Origin: an uncultured Aeriscardovia sp.
Lineage (GTDB): Bacteria; Actinomycetota; Actinomycetes; Actinomycetales; Bifidobacteriaceae
Direction: 5' to 3'
Length of the DNA stretch: 64,000 bases
NCBI GenBank assembly: GCA_903789535.1
Contig: CAIFES010000002.1
Coordinates: forward strand, 62,001-126,000
In this document: positions 46,378 to 55,812 of the stretch, piece after piece
Layout: every line of letters starts with the position of its first letter
How positions within the stretch are numbered: the stretch's first letter is position 1
The notes under the pieces: generated by a model
Seen by the model: the letters and a program-made list of their open reading frames with translations, nothing else
What the model was told of the DNA's origin: nothing
Databases searched by the model: none
Translations under genes and position numbers: made by a program

Positions 46378-46703
46378 GACGCCTTCTTTTCCCTCTCGTG
46401 CCTGCCGTCAACCGCAGACCGGCGGTCCCACCGTCGGTCTGCCTGACGCTGTCGGGCGCGCCCTGCCGCCGCGCCTGACGCACGCCTGCGCGCCCGGCAC
46501 GGCACGGCATCCCCGGATCGCCGGCGGACGCGCCCATCCCGCCCCACCGTACATGCCCGTCCTGCCGCCGGCGGCAGGACGCCGGTCTTAGCCGGCAAAC
46601 CACCACAGTTCATGTGCAAACTGTGCGGATCCCGTGCGAATACGCCGTACGCGCACCGGGAAATATGCCCTCGGCGCGGGCACGGTAAGAAACAGTCCCT
46701 AGC
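46378..46703. other. Divergent intergenic region with a 24-bp perfect palindrome
   Basis: Between the LtaS-like and PBP genes. Positions 46558-46581 form a loopless 24-bp palindrome (arms CGTCCTGCCGCC). I see no other gene; short GC-rich repeats of GCC/CGC surround it. Confidence 0.7.
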
Positions 46704-49361
46704 ATGTCCGGTATGGCAAAACGTAGTGACGCGTCACAACCGCAGTCGTGGGGAACACGTGATCTCGGCCGCGAGCGCGAGGCGGCGCGGCGGGAGACCG
46801 CCCGCCGGTCCGCCCGTTCGGCGTCCTCGTCAACGCGACGGGGCACGACCCGTGGTTCCTCTTCCTCTCGCCGGTCCTCTGAGGCGCAGGAGTGGGGTGC
46901 CGGGCGTTCCGCCTCGCATGGCGCGTACCGTTCCAGCACGGGCTACACCATGCGCGGCGAAAACCGCGCCTCGCGTCGTGCCCGCCGCAGCTCGCGCACC
47001 TATCGCAGCCCTGCGGACGGGTCATACGGCACCTACGGCACGCGCCGGCCCGACGCCGGGCGTTCCGGCTCCTCACGCCCTCACCGCGGCGCGCATGCGG
47101 CGAGCCATAAGATGCCGCGCGGCGGGACGCATGGCGGGGGCGGCCGCGAGCCGAAGAAGCGTCATCTCGGCCTCAAGATCACCCTCGGCGTGATCGGCGG
47201 GCTCCTCGCCCTGGGGATCGTGCTCTTCGCCTTCCTCTACGCCACCATCCATGTGCCCGCCCCCGAGGACGTGGCCCTCGCCCAGAAGACGAACGTCTAT
47301 TACTCGGACGGCACCACGTCGATCGGCTCCTATTCGCAGCAGAACCGCGAGATCATCGGCTGCTCGGCGCTGCCCTCCTATGTGGGAAACGCCGTCGTCT
47401 CCTCGGAGAACCGCACGTTCTGGACCGACCCGGGCGTGGACGCGCGCTCGATCGTGCGCGCGCTGCTCAACAACATCTCCGGCGGTGCGCGGCAGGGCGC
47501 CTCCACCATCACCCAGCAGTACGTCGAGCGCTATTACCTGGGCGAGACCACCACCTATCCGGGCAAGGTGAAGGAAGCCATCCTCGCCCTCAAGATCGCC
47601 CAGACGCAGAGCAAATCCACCGTTCTATGCAACTATCTCAACACCATCTACTTCGGCCGTGACTCGTACGGCATCCAGGCCGCCGCCAAGAGCTACTTCA
47701 ACAAGGACGCCAAGGATCTGAGCGTGGGCGAGTCGGCCATGCTCGCCGGCATCATCCCCGCCCCCAACGCGTGGGCGCCGGACAAGAACCCCACGAAGGC
47801 GACCGAGCGCTACCAGCGCACGCTGCGCATCATGTACGCCGACAAGCACATCAGCAAGGCGCAGTTCGACGAGGCGATGAAAAACGAGCCCAAGCCCGTC
47901 TCCTACACGGCCGGCAACCAGTATTCCGGCCCGAATGGCTACCTCCTCAAGCTCGTCGAGCAGGAGCTGACGCGCAACAAGACGTTCTCCTCCGACGAGC
48001 TGGCGACCGGCGGCTACAAGATCACCACCACGATCGACAAGTCCAAGCAGGCCGTGATGCAGAAGATCGGCGACGAGCGGGCCACCGGCGAGCCGGACAC
48101 GATCTCCCACGCCGGCGTCTCCGTCAACGCCACCAACGGTGAGGTGGAGGCCCTCTACGGCGGATCGGACTATCTCAAGAAGCAGCTCAACCAGTCCACC
48201 CAGGCCCAGTTCCAGCCGGGATCGACCATGAAGCCCTTCGCCCTGCTGACCGGTGTGAGCCAGGGGATGAGCCTCAACTCCGTGTTCGACGGCTCCTCGC
48301 CGCGCTCGTTCCCGGGACTCGCCCAGCCGGTGAAGAACTACGACAACCTCAATTTCGGCCGCATCAACTGGTACCAGTCGGTGGCCTACTCGTCGAACAC
48401 CACGTTCGTCGACCTCAACAACTGCGTGGGACCGCAGGCCACCGCGGCCACCATGAAGAAGGCAGGCATCCGCTCAACGATCGACAAGCAGTCGCTCTAC
48501 AACGTGCTCGGCATCAACTCGATCACCGCCTACGACCTCGCGCGCGGCTACACCACCATCGCCTCGGGCGGCATCCGCCGCACCATCCATGTGGTCCGCT
48601 CCGTCACGGACGGCAAGGGACGCCAGCTGTACAAGGCGCCCACCGGCGGCACGCGCGTGTTCACCAAGCAAGCGGCCGACCTGACCCGCCACGCCATGGA
48701 GGCGGACGTGCATTACGGCTTCTCCGCTCCGGTGCGCACCGTCAACCGGCCGCTCGCCTCCAAGTCGGGCATCGCCAACGACTCGACCGCCGCCGATTTC
48801 GTGACGCTCAGCGCCACCCATGCCACCGTGTTCGCCGTGTGGAACGCCGACGCGGACGGCAACGCGGCGGCCTTCCCGAGCTCCTTCGCCTCCTATGCGG
48901 AGGACACGTACACGGCCGCCATGTTCGCCAGCTATGCCAAACAGGCGTGGGCGAACGAGCCGGTCAAGCAGTTCGACAAGGTAAGTGACAACGGCAAGAT
49001 CGGCGGCCCGCAGGGCACGTGGGGCCTGCGCTACGGCACGACCACCTGGTCGATGGGCACGGTCTCCTCCGATCTGACGTCCAAGTCGACCACCACGCAG
49101 CAAAAGAGCGATACCTCCAAGAAGGAGGACTCGTCGAGCGAGCAGGGTTCGGCGGACGGCGGGACCGGCAGCGGTGACGGAACAGACGGGACCGGGGACG
49201 AAACCAGCGACACCGGTACCGACTCGGCCGGGCAGGACGACGGCTCCGGCACGCAGGGCCAGAGCGGTGGTACCACCGGCGGCACGGGCGGGAATACCGG
49301 TGACGCAGGCTCAGACACGGGCGGCGAGTCCGGAGGGACCGGCGACGCAGGCGGGCAGTGA
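46704..49361 (+). CDS. Class A penicillin-binding protein (glycosyltransferase/transpeptidase)
   Basis: 885 aa, bifunctional peptidoglycan synthase. An Arg/Ser-rich cytoplasmic N-terminus (1-150) precedes one membrane segment (about 154-176). The GT51 domain has SSENRTFWTDPGVD and GASTITQQYV. The transpeptidase has SxxK at 507-510 (GSTMK), SSN in AYSSNTTF and KSG in place of the usual KTG. The C-terminal ~90 residues are Gly/Ser/Thr/Asp-rich low complexity. The start is ATG 46704; ATG 46713 is equally possible. Confidence 0.92.
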   Translation: MSGMAKRSDASQPQSWGTRDLGREREAARRETARRSARSASSSTRRGTTRGSSSSRRSSEAQEWGAGRSASHGAYRSSTGYTMRGENRASRRARRSSRTYRSPADGSYGTYGTRRPDAGRSGSSRPHRGAHAASHKMPRGGTHGGGGREPKKRHLGLKITLGVIGGLLALGIVLFAFLYATIHVPAPEDVALAQKTNVYYSDGTTSIGSYSQQNREIIGCSALPSYVGNAVVSSENRTFWTDPGVDARSIVRALLNNISGGARQGASTITQQYVERYYLGETTTYPGKVKEAILALKIAQTQSKSTVLCNYLNTIYFGRDSYGIQAAAKSYFNKDAKDLSVGESAMLAGIIPAPNAWAPDKNPTKATERYQRTLRIMYADKHISKAQFDEAMKNEPKPVSYTAGNQYSGPNGYLLKLVEQELTRNKTFSSDELATGGYKITTTIDKSKQAVMQKIGDERATGEPDTISHAGVSVNATNGEVEALYGGSDYLKKQLNQSTQAQFQPGSTMKPFALLTGVSQGMSLNSVFDGSSPRSFPGLAQPVKNYDNLNFGRINWYQSVAYSSNTTFVDLNNCVGPQATAATMKKAGIRSTIDKQSLYNVLGINSITAYDLARGYTTIASGGIRRTIHVVRSVTDGKGRQLYKAPTGGTRVFTKQAADLTRHAMEADVHYGFSAPVRTVNRPLASKSGIANDSTAADFVTLSATHATVFAVWNADADGNAAAFPSSFASYAEDTYTAAMFASYAKQAWANEPVKQFDKVSDNGKIGGPQGTWGLRYGTTTWSMGTVSSDLTSKSTTTQQKSDTSKKEDSSSEQGSADGGTGSGDGTDGTGDETSDTGTDSAGQDDGSGTQGQSGGTTGGTGGNTGDAGSDTGGESGGTGDAGGQ

Positions 49362-49399
49362 GTTCGCACCCGCCACGCTCAGTAATATGTCCGGGGCAA

Positions 49400-49429
49400 C
49401 TCTCAGGACAGGAGCTCTCAGGACAGGAG
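49400..49429. repeat. Perfect 15-bp tandem duplication
   Basis: CTCTCAGGACAGGAG at 49400-49414 and again at 49415-49429. The second copy covers the 3' end of the minus-strand gene, so it encodes that protein's last residues. Confidence 0.9.
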
Positions 49430-50035
49430 CATGACGCCCTTGCGGCCCGAGCAGTAGGCGTTGCCGAGCCATGTGTGCCGGCTCGTGGGCCAGATCGATG
49501 CCAGACGCGGCGAGCCCTGGCTCATCCAGATGGAGGGCACGCGCCCGTCGGAGCTGCGCGAGCCGAGCAGGTTGAACCCGTTCTTGCGCACGAGCCAGTC
49601 CGGGTGCTGCGTGGCGATAGCGAGCCCCTCCTCCAGGGCCAGCGGCTGGAAGCCGTCGGAATCCATCAGCTTGCGTGCCACATCCGGCTCGCGGTTGACA
49701 TAGCGCGTGCCGGTATGCGGGTTGACGACGATGTAGAACGGCCCTTCGGGCGGGTTGAAGTCCACCGGAACGAAGCTCTCGATGTCGCGCGGGGGCATGG
49801 TGGAGAAGCCCGCGCTGCGGCCGATGGATGTGCGGGAGATGAGCGAGTCGGGCGAGACGAGCTCACGCGTGGGTACGAGCAGCACATCGTCGGCGATCTC
49901 GATCCTGTCGAGCGCGGACAGCAGCGGCTGGGCGAGCGCCACGAACGCGCGGGTGCTCATGTCGGCGACCCGCGGATAGCCGAGATTGACGATGACGTCG
50001 AGCTGGCCCTGGACGATGTCGGCTGTGCGTGACAT
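49418..50035 (-). CDS. DUF5701-like protein
   Basis: 205-aa soluble protein without signal or membrane segments. It resembles conserved actinobacterial proteins that I know as DUF5701 (VPTRELVSPDSLISRTSIGRSAGFS, FNPPEGPFYIVVNPHTG, LLGSRSSDGRVPSIWMSQGSPRL). Function unknown. It is downstream of recR on the same strand with a 97-nt gap. Confidence 0.65.
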   Translation of the reverse strand: MSRTADIVQGQLDVIVNLGYPRVADMSTRAFVALAQPLLSALDRIEIADDVLLVPTRELVSPDSLISRTSIGRSAGFSTMPPRDIESFVPVDFNPPEGPFYIVVNPHTGTRYVNREPDVARKLMDSDGFQPLALEEGLAIATQHPDWLVRKNGFNLLGSRSSDGRVPSIWMSQGSPRLASIWPTSRHTWLGNAYCSGRKGVMLLS

Positions 50036-50132
50036 GCCTGCCTCCTTTTATGCGGCTGCTGTATGGCGCATTCCCAAGCCTAGTGTGCGACGACCATCCG
50101 GTTTCGCCCGGCCTGTCCCGGTTTACTCGTCT

Positions 50133-50741
50133 TTATTCGTCGGTGGAGCGGCGTCCAGCGAAGGCGCGGCCGAGGGTGATCTCGTCGGCATACTCGATCT
50201 CCGAGCCGACCGACAGGCCGGAGGCGAGCTTGGTCACCTTGATGCCCGAGCCGTCGAGCAGCCGGGTGATGTACGTCATGGTGGCGTCGCCCTCGATGGT
50301 GGGGTTGAGGGCGAGGATGACCTCGGTGACGGTGCCGTCCTTGAGCCGTTCGAGCAGGCTCTTGATGCGCAGCTTGGCAGGCGTGACGCCGGCCATCGGA
50401 TCGATGACCCCGCCGAGCACATGGTAGAGGCCGTGATACTGGCCCGTGCGGTCAAGCGGGAGGATGTCGCTGGGACGCTCGACCACGCAGATGGTGGTAC
50501 GGTCACGGCGCGGGTCGGAGCAGATCTTGCATGGGCTCTCCTCGGTGACGTTGCCACAGATCTCGCAGAAACGCACCTTCTCCTGCAGGGTGGTGATGGC
50601 GTCGGCGAGATGCCGCGCCTCCTCCTTGGGCGCGGAGAGAAGATAAAAGGCGATGCGCTGGGCGCCTTTGGGACCGATTCCCGGCAGTTTGGCGAAGGAA
50701 TCGATGACGTCCTGGATCGCGCCGTCGTAGATGAGGCTCAT
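50133..50741 (-). CDS. recR: Recombination protein RecR
   Basis: 202 aa. Helix-hairpin-helix FAKLPGIGPKGAQRIAFYLL, a zinc finger with four Cys (CEICGNVTEESPCKIC), then the Toprim domain (TICVVERPSDILPLDRTGQYHGLYHVLGG). Works with RecF/RecO in loading RecA at gaps. It overlaps the dnaX stop by 4 nt; the ybaB gene that often lies between them is absent. Confidence 0.97.
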   Translation of the reverse strand: MSLIYDGAIQDVIDSFAKLPGIGPKGAQRIAFYLLSAPKEEARHLADAITTLQEKVRFCEICGNVTEESPCKICSDPRRDRTTICVVERPSDILPLDRTGQYHGLYHVLGGVIDPMAGVTPAKLRIKSLLERLKDGTVTEVILALNPTIEGDATMTYITRLLDGSGIKVTKLASGLSVGSEIEYADEITLGRAFAGRRSTDE

Positions 50742-53700
50742 TGCGCATCCTTTCCGTGCGTCTGAGTGGTTTCCTTGTCATCCGCCCGCGCGGTTTTCTT
50801 GCCGTCAGCCTTCGCGGTTTTGTCCGGCCGCGCGGCGCTGTTCGCCGCAGTGGCTTTGTCTGACCCTGCGGCCTGTGCGGTTCTGGACTGTGCGGCAGAT
50901 GCGGCAGCGGTTTTATCGCCGCCCGCACCCAGATGGATGTCGGCGTGGAGATGGACGTCCCCCTCGGCCTTTTTCTTGCCGGTCGTCGTCACGTTCTTTG
51001 CCGCAAAGATCTGCGAGAGCTGGTCGATGCTCACGGGCTGGCCGGGCTGGAGGGCGTCCAATGCCTCCGATGACTGATCGGGTACAGCAGGAGCGCGGCC
51101 GGCCATCGGAACGGGTGCCATGGGGCGTGCGACAGGCGGCATCTGGCGGGTGGACGATGATGCCGGACTGTAGGCGGCGGCCTGCGCCGGGCGACGCGCG
51201 GAGGATGCGGCTGCCGGCGCGGCCGCGACAGGCGCAGACGAGACGGCTACGGAAGGAGCGGGCACAGAGGAGGGGACGGACGGATGTGAGGACGGGATGC
51301 CCGGCACACGTGGGATGCCCGCACCCGGCGCACCCATACCCGTCACGCCCACGTCAGGCGCACCCATCACACCGGATGGTGTGGAAGAAACCGGCCCCTG
51401 CGAGGGCTGCGCCCAGGGATCGATCTGGTCATGCGCGTCAGGGACGGCGATGTGCTTTGCCGGGTGCTGCGCTTGCGCCTGCGCGGCGCGGGCAGCCTCC
51501 TCGCGCTCTTCCTGCGGGTCAGGCGCGGCAAAACCATCAGTCGCCGGGCCGCCTGCTTTCTGGTCACCCGCGGCGTTGCCATTGTCGGTTTCGTCCGCAG
51601 AGCCGGTTTCGTTCACAGAGCCTGTTTCACTCGCCGAGCCTGTTTCATCCGCAGACCTCTTCCTGCTCACAGACTCTGCAGAAGGCTCTGTTGCGTCTGC
51701 CGGCCCTGTTCCATCTGCCGGTCCCGCTTCGCCTGCCGACGCTGTCTTGCCCCGACTTTCGTCCCGACGACGAACGTCCGAGCGTTGGCCACCCGGGCGA
51801 TGGCCGTCTCGGTGATGGTCGTCGGAGGTATCCGCTGACGCGGAGCCATCCGCAGCTGTATCGGAATCCGATCCCGCGTGAGAATCCGACCGCGCACGAG
51901 AATCCGATCCCGCGTGGGAGGCGGCGGATGACAATGCCGAGGCGCCCAATGCCGCCGATGCGGTCAGCAGGGCGATCTGCCGTTTGACCTTCGTCTGTTC
52001 CTCGGCGCTCATCGAACGCATGGTGCGCACCGTCTCGCCATTGGCGGCCTTCGCGGCCGGGGCGATGGTGGCCTGCGGACCGAAGACGGCCCGGACTGCG
52101 GCCAGGACGACGAGCGTGACGCGCTTCTGCCCTGCCGTGACGGCCATGGCGAACGCATGCTGCGAGACAGGCTTGTCAAAGGTGAAGACGAGATGGGGCG
52201 CGTTGGCGCGATTGCGCAGAAAGTCAACGTGGACCATGCGCGGGGGCGCCACATAGACGCGGACCGTCTCGTCGAGCGAGGAGAGCACCTGCTTCCAGCC
52301 ATCCTGCGGGGTCTCCGGCTGCCGGCGGGGTGCCGGAGTCGTGACAGCGGTCTGCGCGACAGGGGCAGACGACTGCACGGAGGCAGGACGCGCCTTCGGG
52401 GCAGGCTGCGCGGCCTGTGCTGACGGAGCGGCCGGAACGGTCCGCGCAGGTGCGGCCTGAACCGAGGCAGCAGAAACCGGCGCAGCAGGGGCAGACTCTC
52501 CAGCGGAAACGGGGACGGCGGGTGCTTGTGCCTGTGCACCCGTTTGCGGGGCCTGTGCGCCGTCAGAACCGGCAGATCGTCCGTTCATCGGCTGACCCGG
52601 CCGACCCGGCTGACCGGCCGGCTGATCCTGGGCATGCGTCAGCCTCACACCGGCGGCCTGCGCCGGCGTCTGCCGCCGGGCGGCCTGCTCGCGCTGCGCC
52701 TGCTCGGTGACGATCTCGAGCAGACGCGCGGCAAGCAGCTCGAGCTTCATGCGCGGGCTCGTGGCCGCCGCCATCGCGGAGAGCGCCGCATCGGCGGCAT
52801 CTGCCAGCCGCGTGAGCACGGGCAGTGGCAGGGCCTTCGCCTGACGTGTGATGGTGTCGGCCTGATCCGCCTGTTCCTGCTCCCCCGCCTGCTGGAGCGC
52901 TGTGACCCCGCCGAGGCTGACCATCACAAGGTCGCGCAGCCTGGCGAGAAGATCCTGAACGAAACGGCGCGGCTCGAACCCGCCGATCGCCACCTTCTCC
53001 ACCGTGTCGTACAGCTTGGAACCGTCGCGGTCGATGAGCGCATCAATCGTACCCGAGATCATCTCGGTGGGGGTATAGCCGAGCAGATTGGTGGCGGAGG
53101 ACAGCTCGACCGTGCCGTCTTTCGCGCCCACCATGAGCTGGTCGAGCACGGAGAGCGTGTCACGCACGGAGCCGCCGCCGGCACGCAGGACGAGCTGGAG
53201 CACGCCCGGCTCGAGCGCGATCTTCTCCTCCTTGCAGACCGTGGACACATACGGGCCGAGAATCTCCGGCGGGACGAGACGGAACGGGTAGTGATGCGTG
53301 CGCGAGCGGATGGTGCTGATCACCTTGTCCGGCTCGGTGGTGGCAAAGATGAAAATGACGTGCTCCGGCGGTTCCTCCACGATCTTGAGCAGGGCGTTGA
53401 ACCCCTGCTGCGTGACCATGTGGGCCTCATCGAGGATGAAGATCTTATAGCGGTCACGGGTGGGGGCAAACTGCGCACGCTCCCGGATCTGGCGCGCATC
53501 CTCCACGCCGTTGTGGCTCGCGGCGTCGATCTCGACCACGTCCACCGAGCCCGGGCCACCGGTGGCCAGATCCCGGCAGGAAGCGCATTTGCCGCACGGA
53601 TGGGAGGTCGGGCCTTTCTCACAGTTGAGGCAGCGTGCCAGAATGCGCGCGGTGCTCGTCTTGCCCGTGCCGCGCGGGCCGGAGAACAGGTAGGCCTGTG

Positions 53701-53809
53701 TGATCTTGCCATTGTCGAGCGCACGGGAAAGCGGGACGGTGACCTGGTCCTGGCCGATGACCCCGTCGAGGGTGTCGGGCCTGTACCGTCTGTAAAGCGC
53801 CAAAGCCAT
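50738..53809 (-). CDS. dnaX: DNA polymerase III subunit gamma/tau
   Basis: Clamp-loader ATPase. Walker A GPRGTGKT at 44-51, a zinc module with Cys60, 63, 72, 75 and 78, the DEAH-type LDEAHMV, and sensor SRC-like IRSRTHHYPF. I start it at ATG 53809 (MALALYRRYRP), giving 1023 aa; the frame stays open further upstream through the T10C9 tract but without family similarity. From about residue 380 the protein is mostly Ala/Pro/Gln/Ser/Glu/Asp low complexity, with one more ordered patch near 510-570 (DGWKQVLSSLDETVRVYVAPPR) that fits a tau-like domain. Confidence 0.95.
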   Translation of the reverse strand: MALALYRRYRPDTLDGVIGQDQVTVPLSRALDNGKITQAYLFSGPRGTGKTSTARILARCLNCEKGPTSHPCGKCASCRDLATGGPGSVDVVEIDAASHNGVEDARQIRERAQFAPTRDRYKIFILDEAHMVTQQGFNALLKIVEEPPEHVIFIFATTEPDKVISTIRSRTHHYPFRLVPPEILGPYVSTVCKEEKIALEPGVLQLVLRAGGGSVRDTLSVLDQLMVGAKDGTVELSSATNLLGYTPTEMISGTIDALIDRDGSKLYDTVEKVAIGGFEPRRFVQDLLARLRDLVMVSLGGVTALQQAGEQEQADQADTITRQAKALPLPVLTRLADAADAALSAMAAATSPRMKLELLAARLLEIVTEQAQREQAARRQTPAQAAGVRLTHAQDQPAGQPGRPGQPMNGRSAGSDGAQAPQTGAQAQAPAVPVSAGESAPAAPVSAASVQAAPARTVPAAPSAQAAQPAPKARPASVQSSAPVAQTAVTTPAPRRQPETPQDGWKQVLSSLDETVRVYVAPPRMVHVDFLRNRANAPHLVFTFDKPVSQHAFAMAVTAGQKRVTLVVLAAVRAVFGPQATIAPAAKAANGETVRTMRSMSAEEQTKVKRQIALLTASAALGASALSSAASHAGSDSRARSDSHAGSDSDTAADGSASADTSDDHHRDGHRPGGQRSDVRRRDESRGKTASAGEAGPADGTGPADATEPSAESVSRKRSADETGSASETGSVNETGSADETDNGNAAGDQKAGGPATDGFAAPDPQEEREEAARAAQAQAQHPAKHIAVPDAHDQIDPWAQPSQGPVSSTPSGVMGAPDVGVTGMGAPGAGIPRVPGIPSSHPSVPSSVPAPSVAVSSAPVAAAPAAASSARRPAQAAAYSPASSSTRQMPPVARPMAPVPMAGRAPAVPDQSSEALDALQPGQPVSIDQLSQIFAAKNVTTTGKKKAEGDVHLHADIHLGAGGDKTAAASAAQSRTAQAAGSDKATAANSAARPDKTAKADGKKTARADDKETTQTHGKDAQ

Positions 53810-53974
53810 GGTTTCCTCGTTCCTGTGTTCCGCCTTGCGATCCTCCCGGCGGCCTGACCGTACGGCGCCCGGCGCCGCACTCATAACGATAGCCGCCGCA
53901 GCCTCCGTGCCGCCGGCTTCGCCGGTCGGCGGACAGCGGCAGACGGACAGACACGCGCCATCGGTCTGCATGGA

Positions 53975-53993
53975 TTTTTTTTTTCCCCCCCCC
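53975..53993. repeat. T10C9 double homopolymer upstream of dnaX
   Basis: On the dnaX strand this is G9A10, 166-184 nt before the start codon. Such tracts slip readily and may vary between cells or be misread in assembly. Confidence 0.85.
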
Positions 53994-54052
53994 GGCCAGC
54001 ACGAGCCGGATATGCCATCAAGCTCCGGAATCGGTATCACCCTCAGCCGGGG

Positions 54053-54104
54053 CACCACCGCTGTGCACGGCCGCTGTGCACCACCGCTGTGCACGGCCGC
54101 TGTG
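54053..54104. repeat. Perfect 26-bp tandem duplication
   Basis: Unit starts CACCACCGCTGTGCACGG; two identical copies are directly adjacent, just downstream of the tadF stop. Confidence 0.92.
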
Positions 54105-54117
54105 ACGGGATGTGCCG

Positions 54118-54732
54118 TCAAGCCGCGGAGTCGGCTTTGACGCAATCGTCCGGACCGGCACGGGACGCCGTCTGTGTCAGAGCCACGAACGGTCCGGAAC
54201 CCGCGCGGACCGTGACAAGGACGTCGTCACCCTGCACGCGGCAGGAGACGAGCTGCACGGAGGAGCCCCGCGAGACACCGTGCGCCGGAACCCGCCCGTG
54301 CGCCGGAACCCGCGAAGAGGCACTCTGGGAAGTCCGCCAGGACGTGCGCGCGGAGGCGGTGGGAGAGTCAGCGAGCGTGAGGACGTAGGCGGCCTGCTCG
54401 CAGGGCGAGCGACCCGGCAGGAGGCCCAGACGAGCACTCGCAGCCGATAGCGCGGCGATATCGGCCTCCTGCCGGGCCTCGGCGCGCGCCACGACCACCG
54501 ATGCCCCGGCGGACAGCGCACCGAGGAGGGCCGCCGCCAGCAGCACGAGCATCAGGCCCACGATGGTGCCCGAGCCGCGCAGCGCTTTCATGCCGCGGTG
54601 GCCGGTGTCTGCACACGCACCCGCACGGCGTCCACCCCATGAGTCTGTGTAGCCCCGTCCCTTTTCCTGATGCCCCTTCCATCGGCATACGCCGTGCCGG
54701 CACGGGCAGACCTGGAACTTTTCACCGCGCAT
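54118..54732 (-). CDS. tadF: TadF/Rv3654c-like pilus-assembly protein
   Basis: 204 aa from ATG 54732, which overlaps the tadE stop (TGATG) and has a strong AGGAGAG site. The family-like part starts at residue 48 (MKALRGSGTIVGLMLVLLAAALLGALSAG), a membrane segment followed by a secreted TadE/TadG-like region with a pair of Cys. A start at ATG 54591 would give 157 aa and match the family better but has no ribosome-binding site. If 54732 is used, the protein has an unusual Cys/Arg-rich 47-residue N-terminus. Last gene of the pilin-tadE-tadF unit. Confidence 0.7.
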   Translation of the reverse strand: MRGEKFQVCPCRHGVCRWKGHQEKGRGYTDSWGGRRAGACADTGHRGMKALRGSGTIVGLMLVLLAAALLGALSAGASVVVARAEARQEADIAALSAASARLGLLPGRSPCEQAAYVLTLADSPTASARTSWRTSQSASSRVPAHGRVPAHGVSRGSSVQLVSCRVQGDDVLVTVRAGSGPFVALTQTASRAGPDDCVKADSAA

Positions 54733-55295
54733 CACGCTCTCCTATCCGCCTGCCTGAGTGTCATCGTCGCCCCTGTCTGCCGCCACGCCGTCACAGACAG
54801 ATCTGCGGGCAGACCTGGGACAGAGGGGCCCCGGCTTGGCAGCACACCCGGAACGGCCGGATCCGGGTTGGGCGACAGCCCCGGGCCATCCTGCCTGCCG
54901 TGAGACCATGATGCGACGGATGCCCCGGCTTTCGGCGGCATCTCCACAGCGGCCTCGGCGGTGACCGTGGCCGGCAGAATCTGGACGGAACCGGCATGGA
55001 TGGGGCATGACAGGCCCAGCCGCAGGACCCGGCCGGAACGCGTCAGCGCGAGTGTCGAACCGGATGGCGCCAGGCGGAGCACGACGGCACGGGCCGCGCC
55101 TTCCTGCCCGCCGTCAAGCAATGACGGGGTGGACAGGAGGGTGCGGGCCCCGCTCGCCACGGCGTCCTGGCAGGAGACACGCGTCCCGACCGCCGAACCG
55201 AGCCCGAGCAGCAGTGCGATGAGCAGCACCACGACCGGGAGCACGAGCGCGAACTCGGCCGTCACGGCCGCCCTGCGGGGACGCTGGCGTCTCAT
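54732..55295 (-). CDS. tadE: TadE-like minor pilin
   Basis: 187 aa. N-terminal RRAAVTAEFALVLPVVVLLIALLLGLGSAV is a TadE-type membrane segment with the conserved Glu, followed by an extracytoplasmic domain with two Cys. The C-terminal 60 residues are Pro/Gly-rich. Corresponds in position to Rv3655c of mycobacteria. It overlaps the pilin gene by 4 nt and the next gene by 3 nt. Confidence 0.8.
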   Translation of the reverse strand: MRRQRPRRAAVTAEFALVLPVVVLLIALLLGLGSAVGTRVSCQDAVASGARTLLSTPSLLDGGQEGAARAVVLRLAPSGSTLALTRSGRVLRLGLSCPIHAGSVQILPATVTAEAAVEMPPKAGASVASWSHGRQDGPGLSPNPDPAVPGVLPSRGPSVPGLPADLSVTAWRQTGATMTLRQADRRA

Positions 55296-55549
55296 CCGGC
55301 CGCCTTGAGCGCCTTGGTGATGATGGAGGAAAGCTGGCTCTTGACGCTCGCTGATTTGAGCAGCGCCACCAGCACCGCGGCAAAACCGGTCGCAGCGACG
55401 AGCACGATGACGTACTCGGCGGTGATCGCGCCTTTGCGCGGACGGTCAAGGGCCATGCGCGCATTCGTCGTCGCGCGCACGACCAGTCCGTCCGCCTTAT
55501 CGCGCAGATGAGAGAGCCTTTGGGCGATCCTGTTGGTTGCAGTGGTCAT
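55292..55549 (-). CDS. flp: Flp-like major pilin (DUF4244 type)
   Basis: 85 aa. Basic N-terminal half, then KGAITAEYVIVLVAATGFAAVLVALL, the hydrophobic pilin helix with Glu at position 5 after the presumed processing point, and a short tail. Matches DUF4244 (Rv3656c-like), the pilin candidate of actinobacterial tad loci. AGGAAGGA precedes ATG 55549. First gene of its unit, with a 263-nt upstream region containing an 18-bp motif shared with tadZ. Confidence 0.8.
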   Translation of the reverse strand: MTTATNRIAQRLSHLRDKADGLVVRATTNARMALDRPRKGAITAEYVIVLVAATGFAAVLVALLKSASVKSQLSSIITKALKAAG

Positions 55550-55717
55550 GGATAATCCTTCCTGGATATGATCGTCGTCCCGTATCTCGGGGCGACGTCC
55601 CCTGCAGTGACCGTCCGCGGCACTCCTTGCCGTCCCGGTCCTCGGCATCTTCACGGCTTTTCGCCGGTCATCCCCTACTTTCGCAGGCCGCACATGGCCC
55701 CGGAAGCGGAAAACCAC

Positions 55718-55735
55718 ATTGTGGAAAACTGGCGG
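55718..55735 (-). promoter_or_regulatory. 18-bp tad-associated element, copy 1
   Basis: Minus-strand CCGCCAGTTTTCCACAAT, 169 nt upstream of the pilin start. Here CCACAATGTGG adds a short palindrome. The exact same 18 bp occur upstream of tadZ. It contains TTTTCCACA, one mismatch from the DnaA box TTATCCACA. Confidence 0.6.
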
Positions 55736-55812
55736 AATCCATTAAGACCGCCGCATCCCCCTCCCCGCCCGCGATAAGCCAACTGCCTGCACGATGCACT
55801 CCGCAAAACCCC

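Larger units (their letters stand above)
53810..54117. other. Intergenic dnaX / tadF, with T10C9 tract and 26-bp duplication
   Basis: 308 nt. Contains T10 (53975-53984) followed immediately by C9 (53985-53993), and two perfect tandem copies of a 26-bp unit (54053-54078 and 54079-54104). No gene recognised; dnaX presumably has its promoter here. Confidence 0.8.

Noticed and set aside
50738-53809. Programmed frameshift producing a separate gamma subunit from dnaX
   Set aside because: I saw no A-rich slippery heptamer with a downstream hairpin in the expected region.
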